A stretch of 64,000 bases of DNA from Tupaia tana (Eukaryota; Chordata; Mammalia; Scandentia; Tupaiidae): the NCBI GenBank assembly GCA_026018925.1, contig JAKSZU010000008.1, positions 8,484,415-8,548,414 of the forward strand, in the 5' to 3' direction. Shown here piece by piece: positions 21,884 through 35,996 of this stretch. The position numbers and the translations under genes are program-made. Within the stretch, counting starts at the first letter, position 1. Every line of letters begins with the position of its first letter. A model generated the notes under the pieces. It searched no databases and was not told the origin of the DNA. It saw only the letters and a program-made list of their open reading frames with translations.

Positions 21884-22047
21884 TTAAAGAATTATTTATT
21901 TACTTTTATTCATTCTTCATTTTATTTTGATTTGACGAGAGAGAGAGAGAATGTGAGAAAGCAAGCCATCAAGTCCAGGACTTGAACTGTGGTCAGCCAT
22001 GTGGGAGTGTCCAGTGCCTTAACCACCATGCCACCTGCTGGTCCCCA
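21884..22047 (-). mobile_element. SINE-B
   Basis: Reverse copy: AAAGAATTATTTATTTACTT, (GA)n, GTGAGAAAGCAAGCCATC, then the head complement CCACCTGCTGGTCCCC. Confidence 0.85.
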
Positions 22048-22198
22048 GCAAGTTTTTGAACAAGCAAGACTAGAATTTAGAATCTCTTCACTGTATGACA
22101 TAGAAAGACCTGGCTGCGTTAGTACATTGTGGGTTATCCATCCTTGGAAATATATGTGTACCACGCACAATTATCAACATCGAACTTTGCCTCTTATC

Positions 22199-22407
22199 TT
22201 TTTTTTATAAAAAAAAGAGAGACAGAAAGAGACAGAGAGAGACAGTGAGAGGGAGAAAGAGAGACAGAAAGAGAGAGAGAGACAGTGAGAGGGAGAGTGA
22301 TTTCTCAGAGAGAGATAGTGAGAGGGAAAGCAAGAAATCAGCCGCCCCCCTGGTGTGGGGGCATACATACTGCAATTCATTCTCCATTCTTCCTCCTGGG
22401 ATTTTGG

Positions 22408-22445
<38 letters not shown>

Positions 22446-22538
22446 GGTATAATTTTCAAGCTGCCAGGTCTGGGGCTTGAACCATGGTTGGCCATATGGG
22501 GATCCACAGCCTTAACCACTATACCATCTGCTGTCTCA
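22199..22538 (-). mobile_element. SINE-A with expanded purine and (CA)n tracts
   Basis: Reverse copy whose CT-rich region has expanded to about 120 bp of GAGA/GACA repeats (22216-22335). The TGTG-rich body has become a (CA)18 run near 22408-22443. The 104-codon reverse ORF here is repeat read-through. Confidence 0.8.
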
Positions 22539-22614
22539 AGCCTCTTACTTTAGGAGAATTTAAATATACTCAGGTAAGTGCTAATTTGCAGTGTTTCTTG
22601 CCATTTCAAAGACT

Positions 22615-22873
22615 TTTTTTTTGGAGATGTTTTTGCTATAGGGCGCGTGAGCTCTCTAGACAGACAGACAGAGACAGCGAGACAGAAAGTGAGAAATCAC
22701 TCCCCAGGGGGGATAGCCACACCGCAATCCCTTCTCCTCCATTCTCTTCTTGGGATCTTGGCATGCACGCGCACACACCCAGCATGAGTTTTAAGCCACG
22801 GGATCCGGGACTCGAACCGCGGTCGACCACGTGGGAGTCCAGTGACATAGCCATTACGCTAACTGCTAGTCCC
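22615..22873 (-). mobile_element. SINE-A, young
   Basis: Reverse copy with TCAAAGACTTTT and TCAAAGATTTTC duplications. Nearly intact head and CpGs. Confidence 0.92.
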
Positions 22874-23298
22874 TCAAAGATTTTCTAACAGAATATTGAA
22901 TGTTTAACAATTCTGTATGATTTTTTCCTTGACAATCGTTTAGAAGATTGAACACAAAACAGTTTTTATACCACTGGAGTAAAAAATGTACACATTCCGA
23001 TGTAATTAGGAAATGCACAAGAGTTTATAGAGACTTTTCTAAAAGCATTGCAAATATAACAGATAATTCTGATTAGAGTATGACAAAGTAAGTTATCACT
23101 AGCAATTGTAAGACATTAGTATATGAAACCATACTTACTTAGTTGTTATAATGCATTTATCCTCGATGCCATGGCATTTTTCTTTTGTCTTTGCAAGATG
23201 TTTTCATAAGCTAACACACATTCATTTAAATTTTATTTTACTTATTAAATACCTGAGTGCCTGGTTCTGTTCTCTCTCTCTCTCTCTCTCTCTCTTTT
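22874..23298. other. Single-copy intergenic DNA with (TC)n
   Basis: AT-rich, no gene. A pure (TC)n run lies at about 23271-23294. Confidence 0.5.
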
Positions 23299-23314
23299 AA
23301 AAGTGCTTATTGGT

Positions 23315-23472
23315 GGGGCCAGCACGTGGTGTGGTGGTTAAAGGTGCTGGACTCCCACATGGCCAACCATGGTTCAAGTCCTGGACCTGGTAGCTTCCTT
23401 TCTCACTTTCTCTCTCTCTCAGCTCTCATTGCTCAAATGGGAAAATAATAATAATAATAAATAAAATTTTTA
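23315..23472 (+). mobile_element. SINE-B
   Basis: Forward copy following AAAAGTGCTTATTGG. Its tail ends in AATAATAATAAATAAAATTTTT, next to a second copy of that target sequence. Confidence 0.86.
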
Positions 23473-23485
23473 AAAAGTGTTTACT

Positions 23486-23694
23486 GGGACCAGCAGGTGA
23501 CTTGGTGGTTAGGGGTGCTGGACTTCCACATGGCCAACTGTGGTTCAAGTCCTGGACCTGGCAGCTTACTTTCTCACTTTCCCTCTCTCTTTCTTGCTCT
23601 CTCACTCTCACTCTCACGCTGTCCCTCTCTGGTCAAATTAAAATAAAGAATAAATAAGTAAATAAAGTTAAATAAAATAATTCTTTAAGGAAAA
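23486..23694 (+). mobile_element. SINE-B, same-site second insertion
   Basis: Starts GGGACCAGCAGGTGACTTGG right after AAAAGTGTTTACT and ends before AAAATGTTTATTT. It therefore inserted into the target duplication already made by the SINE-B at 23315. Confidence 0.85.
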
Positions 23695-23699
23695 AAAAT

Positions 23700-23940
23700 G
23701 TTTATTTATTTATCCCATAAACGGGAGAGGCAGACAGAGCTACAGCACCCGTGATAGTCGTAATACAGCAATGCACCTGTAGCTTCCCAGCCTGGAGCAC
23801 GGGCAAGCGTGCCTGGTGTACTCAGGGAGGGCTCCGAACCTGAATTCGGGCATGTTCTTGACTTGAACTGGCAACCTTCCCATGTGGGTCTGCCTTGGCT
23901 GGTGTCACCTTTTACTGCTCTGCCACCATCCCGCCCTTGC
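23700..23940 (-). mobile_element. Old tRNA-like SINE, fourth type
   Basis: Shares the layout of 17449-17680: purine-rich start, CACGGGCAAGCGTGCCTGG, TTGACTTGAACTGGCAACC, GCTCTGCCACCATCCCGCCC. Confidence 0.55.
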
Positions 23941-23944
23941 CTGG

Positions 23945-24180
23945 CCCTAGTCTAAGCAGTTTATGAACAATTAAGTCATTTCCTCCTCATGAAGCTCTCT
24001 GAAGTCATTAGTATTATCTTCCTCCAATTTATACAACGGGTATGAAGAGGGGAAGTGGCATGCCCAAGGGGTAGAACTAGGATTCAAATCACATGGTGAA
24101 GGGTAGAACAAGAATTCAATCCCAAACAGCTCAACAGCCAAATCTTCTCTTAACCCCTGCATCACGCTGCCCTGATGCCT
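23945..24180 (+). repeat. MIR fragment
   Basis: ATTATCTTCCTCCAATTTAT, ACAACGGGTATGAAGAGG and GGCATGCCCAAGG show the ancient MIR consensus pattern in decayed form, extending into TAGAACTAGGATTCAAATC. Confidence 0.55.
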
Positions 24181-24714
24181 CGGATACACGGACAGGTGCT
24201 GGATAATTATTGATTAAAGAACTAAATTATTCTCTTGTCTCTTAGGCTGGTTTGGAACCTTTAAGAACATTACCCAATTGCTTTGAGCCTTACATTTCCA
24301 TGCTATAAAACGGGATTGCTAATGTTTGCCCTCCATTGTTCAGCAAGAGTGGAGAAAAATTATTTACTGCTGTGTGTGTTTACGGCAGGAAGACTGGGTT
24401 AGCAGTGAGTCTAGTGGAGACCAAGCGCTTATACGTTAAACAGGAGGTGATGAGATCACACCATACACAGCTCAGTGTAACTAGGTTCCTTCCAGTCTGA
24501 GTGAGCATGAAGTACAGGGCAGAACTTCGAGGACTTCATTCTCATATTTGAACTTTACCTTGATCTGACTGGACTGTTGTCATATTTTTTGTATGAAATA
24601 ATAGTCAAAATAAATGAGATATCATCTGGAGCTTGGAGAACATATCTAATTATAGATCTACATGAAAATGCTTTCTATTTATAGAACTGCATCTTCAATA
24701 TTAAAAATTATCAT
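24181..24714. other. Single-copy intergenic DNA
   Basis: No gene. 24240-24360 may include another MIR-like remnant, too decayed to call. Confidence 0.45.
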
Positions 24715-24889
24715 GGGGGCCAGCAAGTGGTGGTTAAGGCGCTGGACTCCCACATTGCCAACCATGGTTTGAATCGCAGACCTGGTAGCTTGCTTTCTCA
24801 CTCTCTCTCTCTCCATCTCTCTCTCTCTAGTGAGTGCATGTGCACTATAGAAATTTTTTTAAATAATAAATAAAAATTTTAAAAATTAT
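24715..24889 (+). mobile_element. SINE-B, head shortened
   Basis: Head GGGGGCCAGCAAGTGGTGGTTAAG lacks a few bases of the A-box region. It ends TGTGCACTATAGAAATTTTTT. Confidence 0.82.
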
Positions 24890-24895
24890 TATTAC

Positions 24896-25159
24896 TATTT
24901 TTTTTTGGAGAGGCTTTTTTGCTATAGGGCGCATGCGCTCGCCAGAGAGACAGAGAGAGACAGAGAGATAGAAAGTGAGAAATCACCTCCCAGGGGGGAT
25001 GGCCACACCTCAATCCCTTCTCCTCCATTCTCCTCTCAGGATTTTGGGCACACACGCACATGTGCCCGGTGTGAGTTTAAGCCACTGGGTCTGGGACTTA
25101 AACCGCTGTCAACTACATGGGAGTTTAGCGACATAGCCATTATGCTAACTGCTGGTCCC
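24896..25159 (-). mobile_element. SINE-A, young
   Basis: Reverse full-length copy inserted in the A/T tail of the preceding SINE-B. Confidence 0.92.
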
Positions 25160-25200
25160 CCACAATTTTAAAAATGATTTAATAAATGGTCATGACTTCG

Positions 25201-25378
25201 AGGCTGGCAGGTGGCCTAGTGGATAAAGACTCTGGATTTCCACATGGCTGACTACGATTCAAGTCCTGGACCTGGAAGCTTGCTTTCTCGCTTTCCCTTT
25301 CTCCCTTTATCTCTCTCTGGTCAAATTAAAAAATAATAACAACAAATGGAATTAAATAAATACTTCTTTCTTAAAAAT
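25201..25378 (+). mobile_element. SINE-B
   Basis: Head AGGCTGGCAGGTGGCCTAGT. It ends TCTCTCTGGTCAAATTAAAA. Confidence 0.87.
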
Positions 25379-25390
25379 TATCATGACTTA

Positions 25391-25632
25391 GGGCCAGCAG
25401 GTGGCATGGTGGTTAAAGTGCTGGACTCCCACATGGCAGACCACAGTTCAAGTCCTGAACCTGGCAGCTTGAAAATCATGCCATGTGTGTGCATGCCCAA
25501 ATTCCTGAGAGGAGAGTGGAGGAGAAGGGATTGCAGGATGGCCACCCCCACTAGGGAGTGATGACTCACTTTCGCTCCGTCTGCCTGTCACTGGCGAGCA
25601 CACAGATCCTATGGCAAAAAACTAAAACACAA
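25391..25632 (+). mobile_element. SINE-A, old copy
   Basis: Head GGGCCAGCAGGTGGCATGGT. The end is altered to ATCCTATGGCAAAAAACT. It abuts the SINE-B before it. Confidence 0.85.
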
Positions 25633-27147
25633 AACCATGGCCTGATTAAGGACAACGGTGGAAGCTTCTGCACCAAGGGTCCTTAGCCCACCTCTCCCTG
25701 TTCACCGTCTTTACTTAGTCCCTACAGACTCCATGAGGTCCTCAGTGGCTGTAGACGTGGTACGGGAAGAAAATCTAAAGTCTCACTAATGTTAACAGAA
25801 GGGCCAATCAGTGGCTCCAATACCCGTGTCATGTGACTTAGAGCAATTTCTCTATCCTCTCTGTTTTACTCTTTTCCCCTGAAAAATGAGGCTACCAGGG
25901 CAGCCTACCTGCAGGGCTCCCAGGAGGGTTGGAGGAGTTTGTGATACCATTTTGTAAACTGTACTCTACAATTAGAAACAATAGCATGCTGAAAATTGAC
26001 TTTGAAAAACCCCCAAAGATAGATAATTGCTGTATTATCATCATGCAAAATTATCCATGCATATTCTTGTCCCAGACCTCCAAGTCCAATGGGTTCAGAA
26101 CAGTGACAGAATTTGAATGAGTTTTCAGAAGAGGTGTGATTCAGATGTGTCGTGTCTGAGGATGAATTGGTGGAGAGGGTGAGAGGGCTTGCAGGCCTGA
26201 AGCCGGGTGACCACAGGCCTCGCAGATGTGTCTGAAATGACAACAGTGTCTTCGTGGAGGTCTATAGAGATCGTTCTTCAGGCCTGGCCTTGAAGGGAGA
26301 CCGCCTTGTGACCTATCCAGGATAGTTGCTGACAATGTCCATAAGCTCTTGTTCAAGACTGAAGACTTGTGCTCTGGAGACCTGAAGATGAAATGAACCA
26401 CAGATCCTCTGATAAAATTGTGAGTGAACTCCAAGAAACGGATAGACAGAGAAGAAAATTAAGGTAGCAGATATCAACTCAAGCTGACAGCAAAGTAACC
26501 TAGCCATGCTTCCCAGATTCCCTGTACCTTCTCTCCTGTACAGAAACTTTGGAAGCCAGCTCAGGTGCTGTTTCAAGATCTGATAGGCAGTGGCTACAGT
26601 GCCCAGAACAGGTCATGAGCGCTGTCAGGTGTGTTCTGCCCTGTGACCTACTTAACTTTGATCACTCCCCTGATCACACAATGCACACCTTGCCCTGGCC
26701 AACCACCTGGCACCACCCAGCCTTGCTTCCCAGGGAAACCTGGCAAGCCAGAGTTTTCAGGGCAGAGAGGCAACCTCTTAGCTCTCCTAGAAAAAATATC
26801 TCCAAGTGTTTGACCTACTGATGTCAGCCTCACCTTTGCACACCACGAATAAATAATTGCAGAACAGGCCTAGAACACCCAGCCGGGAGTCAATCAATCC
26901 GGGAGGGAGCCTAATGACACTCAGTGTGCATTCCTCCCAGGCAGGGACTGTGTCTGCCCCTGGGTGGGAGTGGAGGTGTTCTGTTCCCAGCACTGCTGCT
27001 GCTAAGGCTGTCTGGTCAGTTGGGGATGCCACTCTCCAAGGAGAGCCTTGGCCTTTTCTAGCCAGTGAGTGGAGAGGTGGGAGGAGGTGGCAGCAACCGG
27101 GTGCAGAGAAGCTAACCTGCTAAGATCCCCTCTAAAGTTCAGAGACA
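25633..27147. other. Mostly single-copy DNA
   Basis: 25815-25930 resembles a decayed MIR (TGACTTAGAGCAATTTCTC, then CCCTGAAAAATGAGG). The rest, including 26100-27100, holds ORFs of 80-112 codons on both strands with no recognisable family. I do not support a gene. Confidence 0.45.
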
Positions 27148-27320
27148 GGGGGTCAGCAGGTGGCATGCCAGTTAAGGCCACTGGATAACAACAAGGGTTT
27201 GAGTCCCTGGCCTGGTGGCTGGCTTTCTCACTTTCTCTGTCTCTTTCTCGGGTGAGCACACATGCCCTACATTAAGTTTAAAAATAATAATAAATAAAAT
27301 TAAATAATTATTTTGAAAAA
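27148..27320 (+). mobile_element. SINE-B, last SINE before the SOX17 domain
   Basis: Flanked by AAGTTCAGAGACAGG and AAGTTTAGAGACAGG duplications. After it, no tRNA-SINE occurs for 7.4 kb. Confidence 0.88.
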
Positions 27321-27479
27321 GTTTAGAGACAGGTAAGACAAGGATGAGCAAGTGTGTGTGTGTGTGTGTGAGATCTGCCGTTAGGTAGGAGCTGGCTGTC
27401 TCCCTCCCCCTCAAGGGCTCCCCCTCCCTGGGAGCCCAAGTCCCACAGGAGGCATTAATGGGAATATGGCCACATGCTT

Positions 27480-28720
27480 CAACCTGGAGACCACAGCGGG
27501 AGTGGGGGGACGGGAATCCAAGAACGTCCCGCAGCGGAGTTTCTGAGCAGGGAAGTGGACCGGGAACAGCGCATTTCCTGCTTCGCCTGTGCAAACCCCA
27601 GGCGGGGCCAAGCGGGAACGGGGATACGGTCGAGGAGTCGCCGCTGCCAGGGCGGGGTTCAGGGGCGGCCGCGAGGGGGGGCGGCGGGAGGAAGCAGTGG
27701 GAGAGGGCGAGAAGGTAGAAAGCGCGCTCCCATCCTCGTGGGAACAAGCCCCTCTCGCGGTCGCCCTCGTAGGCGACCTCGTAGGGCTAGGCGCAGGTGG
27801 CGCGCGAAGTGGCGATCCTCGGGGTCCCACCCGGACGGGGTCCTCCCGGACCGGGGGCTGCAGAGAGCTGGCCGCAGCGTCGACACTGGCTGCCGCTATC
27901 TTCCGGGCCACTCCTTCCTCTCCACCTCTGCCCTCCCGCCCGTGACCTTCGCCCTCCATCCCGGACCCTCGGGGGACTAGCCCGGGGACTGGGAGGAGAC
28001 GCGAAAGGTATCATGGGGCGCGGCGTCGCCGCCCAGTTGGCGCCGGGGAGCTCGGTGCGAATTGGCGGCGTCCGGCTGCGCAGTCCTACCTGGGAGGTGC
28101 GGTGCCCTCGGCCCCGGCCGCTGCGGCGCACGATTGACAAATGCAAGGGCCTCATTGTTGTTCGCTGTTCCAGGGATACCACTGTCTATTCTGCACGCCC
28201 TGGGCTTTTCCCCAGACTGGCAGAGCGCGCACCCCTCCCCGCCCCACGGACTTGGTCTCCAGGGCCAGCCGGGATCTGCCTGGGTGCCCACGAGCCGTCC
28301 CGGTGGACCTGGGTGTCCTTCGTCCGGATCCCGCTTTCCCCGCACGGAAACACATAACCTTGCCAGAAACCACCAGCCTTTGCCTGGTCTCACTCGGGCC
28401 CGCGGCAGAAGCGCGGCTCTGACTCCTCCGGGCCTGAGCCTGGGTTCGCGCTGCACCCGGGGGATTTCTGCGCTCGCGGGCCCCAGGCCCCAGGCGGTAA
28501 GCGGTGCAGCTTCCAGCTCCGCCAGCCGCTTCCCCGCCCCGCCTTTCGAGCCTGTGCGGGGCCCGGGCCGGGAGTGTGGGCGCGATTAGCGCGCTGCACC
28601 GGTCTCTGCGCCCGGCGACGTAGCGCTCCGGCGGCTGCGGGAGCGGGCGTGCTGGCTCTGACTCGCGAAACGTCCCCACCCCCACCCCCACCCCGCGTAA
28701 ATCTCTCGTGTTGAGAAAAG
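27480..28720. promoter_or_regulatory. Upstream CpG island (candidate alternative SOX17 promoter)
   Basis: About 1.2 kb of dense CpG sequence starting 4.1 kb upstream of the SOX17 ATG. ORFs up to 191 codons appear on both strands, but they overlap each other and have low-complexity Arg/Pro/Gly composition, as expected of any GC-rich island. Mouse Sox17 uses upstream non-coding first exons (established), so an alternative promoter or a divergent non-coding RNA start is the natural reading. No TATA box or specific start can be chosen by eye. Confidence 0.6.
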
Positions 28721-31230
28721 CAAGGCTCGCAGGAAGCCACTCCGGATGTTTGCTGCTTTACTCGCGGCATTTGTGGCTGGCTCTGATAACGCTCTGAGCT
28801 CGGCTTCCAGCGCCGGGTCTAGCAGAGTCCACACACACCACCCGGCCGTCTTTGGCGCCGCGGCCCCAACACTTCGCCCCCAAATTATACAAGAGAATGA
28901 TCAAAATAGATCTAAGTAACGTCCGTAAAGGGCCTAGTCTTGGAATGGCACCACGATTCTTTCCTGGTTAATTCGTTAAGTAAACTACTTGATGGCTCTC
29001 AGCAGGGCGTTACAAGAAGTAGGGGAAGGGACACCGACCTGTGAAGCGCCAGCTCCATCTCAAGGACACGTGGGCTCACCTCCGTCCCTCAGTAATCGTC
29101 CCTGACCAAGATCAGGAGCTGGCCTTCAGGGGCAAGGGCAAATGACCTGGGCCGCCGCAGGTTTCTTCCCGATTTGTTTCTCCAGCTTGGCGCCTGAGCG
29201 CACTTCCCCTCCTGTAAAGGCCTGGGCGAGGGAGAGCTGAGGAGGAAAAACAGTACGAGGGTAAATCTGTTCTCATCCACTTTCCGGACCCACGCTGGAC
29301 TGTGGATCCTGTACAATTTTCCTTTTTAAAGGACTTCTTTAAATCTATTAATCTAAACGGATAAAATGGATTCTGGAACTAGCATTGTTTTCAATGAGTA
29401 TTCTAAGAAACTTCTTAGTTCATGAAAGATTTGGCACTAAAAAAAAAAGTGTGGTTTGAGGACTTTGAAAGCATACCTAATGCTATCCGAAAAGTTAGAA
29501 AATATCACCAAGAAAATGATGAGCAAGGGGCTGCGGGATTAATTTGTAATACAAACTGCTCTCTATTGCTGTAGTTAATTTCTATAACCACTTCCAACGT
29601 ATTTGGGGTTATTTTCAAGCTTGCATTTTCTTGTATGAAAAAAATGCAAAACGGTTAAGGAAAAGTCCGTCAGTTAAATTTGTTTTAAGTCAACTGCTTT
29701 AAAACCACCAGTTCAAAATAACACCCCTGTATGATTTCTTGACAAAAGCGGATTTAAATTTTAATTGTTCCTGTAAGGCCCGTAGAGGCCTGCAATCCAT
29801 GATTAGGGTCTTAACCTGTTCTCTGTGCAAAGGCCAGCTGCAAAAGGTGAGGGAGAGGAGCCTTGCTTCCTGGATCCTGGATCCTGGCAGAGCTAAAGAG
29901 AGGCTGGCTTAAAAGGATTTCATACCAGTTCTTCTGAGAAGAAGCCATGCCAGAGAGACGGAAGGGCCGGGTTTGCAAACACTTTGTGGGTTTGTGGATG
30001 CTACTAATACGCTGGACTTGGTAGATGACGTTGTACTGTAAAATCACACGAAAAACTGCAGCATTTTACCTCGGGGTCCCGGATGTAAGGAAGTCAGCAC
30101 TAACCCACCGCCCCTTCAAGACAGACAAAATCTGTTCTGGAAGTTGACACATTGATTTCTTTCAGAAAGGTCTCTTTAATTATGCAGGAATGGCAGCGTT
30201 AGCTGCCTTCGAAAACAACAGATACACAAACAAATACACAAACACAACAGCCTGACCTAGTGATTGGGATCGCAAGTCTGAAGGCAGACGGCTGGGTGTG
30301 AATTCCACACTTCCAGCGTGCTGTGACCTCAGGCAAGTTCTTTACCTTCTCTGTCCCTCAGTTTCCCCTTCTGTAAGCTGTGACAGTGTCCCCCATAGGG
30401 CTGTTACGTGAATATAGCAGTCTGCTAATGTGTGCAGGGTGCTCAAAACCTCGAGAAGCATTCTGTATCATGAAAGTGCCACCGAAGGACTGGTTTAACA
30501 CTACCACCGAGGTTTTCTTCAGGTCTAAACAGGTTTAATTCAGATTTTCCTTCGAAAGAACCGTGTAGACATCTACTTGTCTGCCGGGATAACTGCCTTA
30601 AGCTGACCCTAGACTCTACAGTTAGTGTCGCTGCTCAACAAGATCACTCTTTCCCTCAGTGGACTCGGCATTTCAGTCTACCACTGCTCTCCTGCTATTT
30701 TGGAAATCAAAACAAAGTCTTGTCCTTTTCACAGAACACATACAAGAAACAGTTTTGCTAAGTCTATCTTATTTCATGCACAAGTGATTTATCATGAGTA
30801 GAAGCTTTAAATTCTTCAGGGTGACAGAAAATTGAGTACAGAACGTCATTCTGTATTTGTTTTAGAAACTGAGCATGTACCTCGGACATAGCATTTTAAA
30901 TACAAGCAAGTTGACTCCTTGGGGAGGGGGGATAGCATATTTATTTGTTACCAACAGTGTCTTGCCTTCCTCATTCAAAAAAAAAGCAAGTTTGGAGAAG
31001 AAACTCGTGCGGTTCCTAGGAGGCTGGGCCCCACTGCCGAAGCACCTTAGGCTTGTACGACAAAGATGAGATTAAAAAGGGAATAGAGTGGGTGCTTTTA
31101 GGATGTTAATCTGAACCACTGTGGACTAGAACCTCTAAACCGCCTACTGTCAGCACCCCCAGAGGTATTTCAGTCTTCCCCCTTCCAGGGTCGTTGAGTT
31201 CTTAGCTCCAGAGCCAGGCCCCAGCCTGTT
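28721..31230. other. SOX17 upstream single-copy DNA
   Basis: Repeat-poor 2.5 kb between the upstream island and the gene. It contains one MIR (30255-30440) and a small direct repeat GGATCCTGGATCCTGG near 29870. No ORF is supported. The lack of SINEs suggests regulatory constraint, but I cannot point to a single element. Confidence 0.5.
30255..30440 (+). repeat. MIR
   Basis: GGCTGGGTGTGAATTCCACA, CTCAGGCAAGTTCTTTACC, CCTCAGTTTCCCCTTCTGTA and ATAGGGCTGTTACGTGA follow the MIR core closely. It is the only interspersed repeat I see in the SOX17 domain. Confidence 0.75.
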
Positions 31231-31239
31231 TTCCCGAGA

Positions 31240-33449
<2,210 letters not shown>

Positions 33450-33825
33450 CAGGGCCCGGTCCGCCCCAGCCTGCAGGCCAGAAGCTCAGTGTTACACACT
33501 TCCTGGAGGAGCGAAGGAAATCCTCGGACTCATGTTGTGTTTTTTTTTTTTAGAGTTGCCTTGGCATATAATTTATGATAATTTATTTTGTCTGCCACTT
33601 GAACAGTTGGGGGGATATGAGGTTATGTTTTAACGTTTGATCAAAAATTTGTTCCCCACAATTGCATTGTCAAAAAAACCATTTCCAAGTTCAAGTTGAG
33701 TTTTGAATGTGTCCCAGAACAGCTAGCCTACTTCTTGAAATTTACTGATCAGAAACTGTTTCCCGGGTGTGTGTTTTTTCAGTCTTTTTAAAAATAAAAA
33801 TCTGGAATCCTGCTTTTTCACTGCA
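33450..33825 (+). promoter_or_regulatory. SOX17: SOX17 3' UTR with polyadenylation signal
   Basis: AT-rich 3' UTR directly after TGA (33447-33449). It includes TATAATTTATGATAATTTAT, which resembles the conserved mammalian SOX17 3' UTR. AATAAA at 33793-33798 is the likely polyadenylation signal, with cleavage expected 10-30 nt later. Confidence 0.75.
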
Positions 33826-34750
33826 CCTGCTTGTATCACACTAGTCTCACTGAAATCACGTTTTAAGATCAAGAATAAGGATTAATAAATTAGAGGTAAG
33901 AAGTGCTAAAAATGGAACATGAAAATATCCCAGTTTGATATAATTGGGCTAAAAAAAAATGCTCCATGGAATGAGCCTCCTTAGTATGTTTTCAAGGGAT
34001 CTTGGTCCCTAAAAAGTAGTGGTTAATCTTAACACTTAAATATTTTCCATTCTTCTGTATCACTTTAAACAGAGGGGAGGCCAAGGAAGTTTGTTTTATA
34101 GGTTTTGAATCATAACCTTGGTAACTGCCTGAAGAGTTAAAATTTAAAAATTTTGGGGTTTTCTTTTTGTGTTCCATTGAATGTTTACACCCCCTCTCAA
34201 TGCTGAATTTGCCTTCAATCCTCATTTTTTCACATTGGAAAGTGGTGTTAATAAAGATAATTTGAAGGAATCAAAGGAATTAAAATAAAATTTGCGTTGT
34301 GACCTAACTTTTAATGAACCTTAGCATCGGTAGCGTATTTTTCTGCGGTATGTTATGGAGGACGTGAGCGGTTGCATTGCAGACACCCACAGTTCTTACG
34401 TGCACGGAAGAATCCACAGAGGATTCGTGTGTGGTGTACTTTACGTGGGACTGAGGCCAGAGCCCCAGCACTCCAGTCATCCTTCCATTGGGAGGAAACT
34501 GAGCTACGGGGTTGTCAAAGGGGGATTCCGCTGCCATCTGCAGTGGTTCTGACATTTTCCAGATTGAGACGTAAAGGAAATGACTTGGATCGGCCGTTTT
34601 ATTAGTGCCAGGTGTTTCTTCAGTCCCAGTCTGAGCAGGGTCTGAGCCTGAACAAGCCCGCCAGCATAGGTACCATTCTTCCCATTTGCAAGTGAGGAAG
34701 GGGGCTCCAAGCCCCACCCCAGGTAGGTGACAAGGAGTGGAATTACACAT
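33826..34750. other. SOX17 3' flank, single copy
   Basis: AT-rich, with no repeats or supported ORFs. The 148-codon minus-strand ORF at 34304-34750 has no recognisable domain. Confidence 0.45.
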
Positions 34751-35016
34751 TTCTTTTTAATTTTTAGCTATAGGGTGGTGTGATCTTACCAGAGACAGAA
34801 GGCAGAGACAGAGATGGAGGGAAAGGTGAGAAATCATCTCCCAGGGGGGATAGCCATCCCGAAGTCCTTTCTCCTCCGTTTTCCTTCTCCGTTCTCCAAT
34901 CAGGAATGTGGGCACACCTGCACACGCTCTGTGTGTGTCCAAGCTGCCAGGTCCAGGGACTCACAGGCCCTGTGAGATCCAGCGACTTAACCTCCCCACC
35001 ACTTACCACCAGCCCA
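34751..35016 (-). mobile_element. SINE-A, old copy
   Basis: Reverse copy. The T-rich start TTTTTAATTTTTAGCTATAG is followed by the decayed body and a CCACTTACCACCAGCCC end. It marks the right edge of the SINE-free SOX17 domain. Confidence 0.82.
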
Positions 35017-35722
35017 GCATTAAAACATTTGATAAATATACTTGTTCATGTTCTTCCTTTGTGCCAGGTGTATCTGTGGGCACTGAGAGAATTTACATTC
35101 TGGGGGTGAGAAACAATTCTCCTTTCTGGCGAGTGTCACAGAGAAAAGGAAAGGATTGGAAGATGATGTCACACATTTATCTTGAAGAGAGTGAAGAATC
35201 TGGCCAGACTCTAATGATATGGCAAGGTGTCAGTTTCTGTAGAAGAGATTCGTGGAAGTTGGGGACTTGGGGGATGGAAGTTTCAGGGGTGAAAGGCAAG
35301 TCTGTTTTGTTGTGATACATACAGGCTACTTTAAAAACTTTCAGGCTGTAAAATTCACTTCGAGATTACCCAGTGAATTCCCCTCTGGGGCTCTGTCCTT
35401 TTCCGGTTCGGGTTCTCTGACCTAAGCAGGTGCTCCAGCTGCCAGCCCGTGGTTGCCTCCTGTTAGAGCCAAGGCTGCCCAGTAGATGGCGGAGCAGAGG
35501 GAGCGCCCTGCCAGGGTCAAGGCCATGTCCCCAGTTCAGACCATGCCAGGAATTTCTGTGCTTCCTTGAGATGGTCTGCCCAAGGAGACTCAGTTGTGCT
35601 GTTGGCCTCTACCTCTTCACGAAGGCAAGAATTAAACAGGGAAAAGAGGAAGGGAAGGAAGGTAGTATGCGTAGGGAAACAATCTAAATACTAAGTTATT
35701 GTCTTGTTTTCCTTCTTTGACA
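35017..35722. other. Single-copy intergenic DNA
   Basis: No gene supported. 35060-35100 resembles a decayed L2/MIR end (TTTGTGCCAGGTGT), too short to call. Confidence 0.4.
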
Positions 35723-35750
35723 GGTGTGTGTGTGTGTGTGTGTGTGTGCA
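35723..35750. repeat. (GT)n microsatellite
   Basis: About 13 uninterrupted GT units, followed by an imperfect GTGCATGCA stretch. Confidence 0.9.
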
Positions 35751-35790
35751 AGTGCGTGCATGCACCATGTGCGGTTTTGTTTATGTATTT

Positions 35791-35849
35791 ATTTTAGAAT
35801 TATTTTATTTAACGTTATTTATTTTAGTTTGATCAGAGAGGGAGGGAGT

Positions 35850-35893
<44 letters not shown>

Positions 35894-35986
35894 GGAAAGT
35901 GAGAAACAAGCCAACAGGTCCAGGACTCCAACCATGGTCTGCCATGTAGCAGTCCAGCATCCTGAACCACCATGCCACCGGGCCCC
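35791..35986 (-). mobile_element. SINE-B with (GA)n expansion
   Basis: Reverse copy. A pure GA run of about 36 bp lies at 35856-35891. The head complement ends CCATGCCACCGGGCCCC. Confidence 0.85.
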
Positions 35987-35996
35987 TATTTATTTA

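Noticed and set aside
27172..28770. ORFs of 120-191 codons in the upstream CpG island on both strands.
   Set aside because: Mutually overlapping, low-complexity Arg/Pro/Gly products, with one running into a SINE-B. CpG-island composition suffices to explain them.
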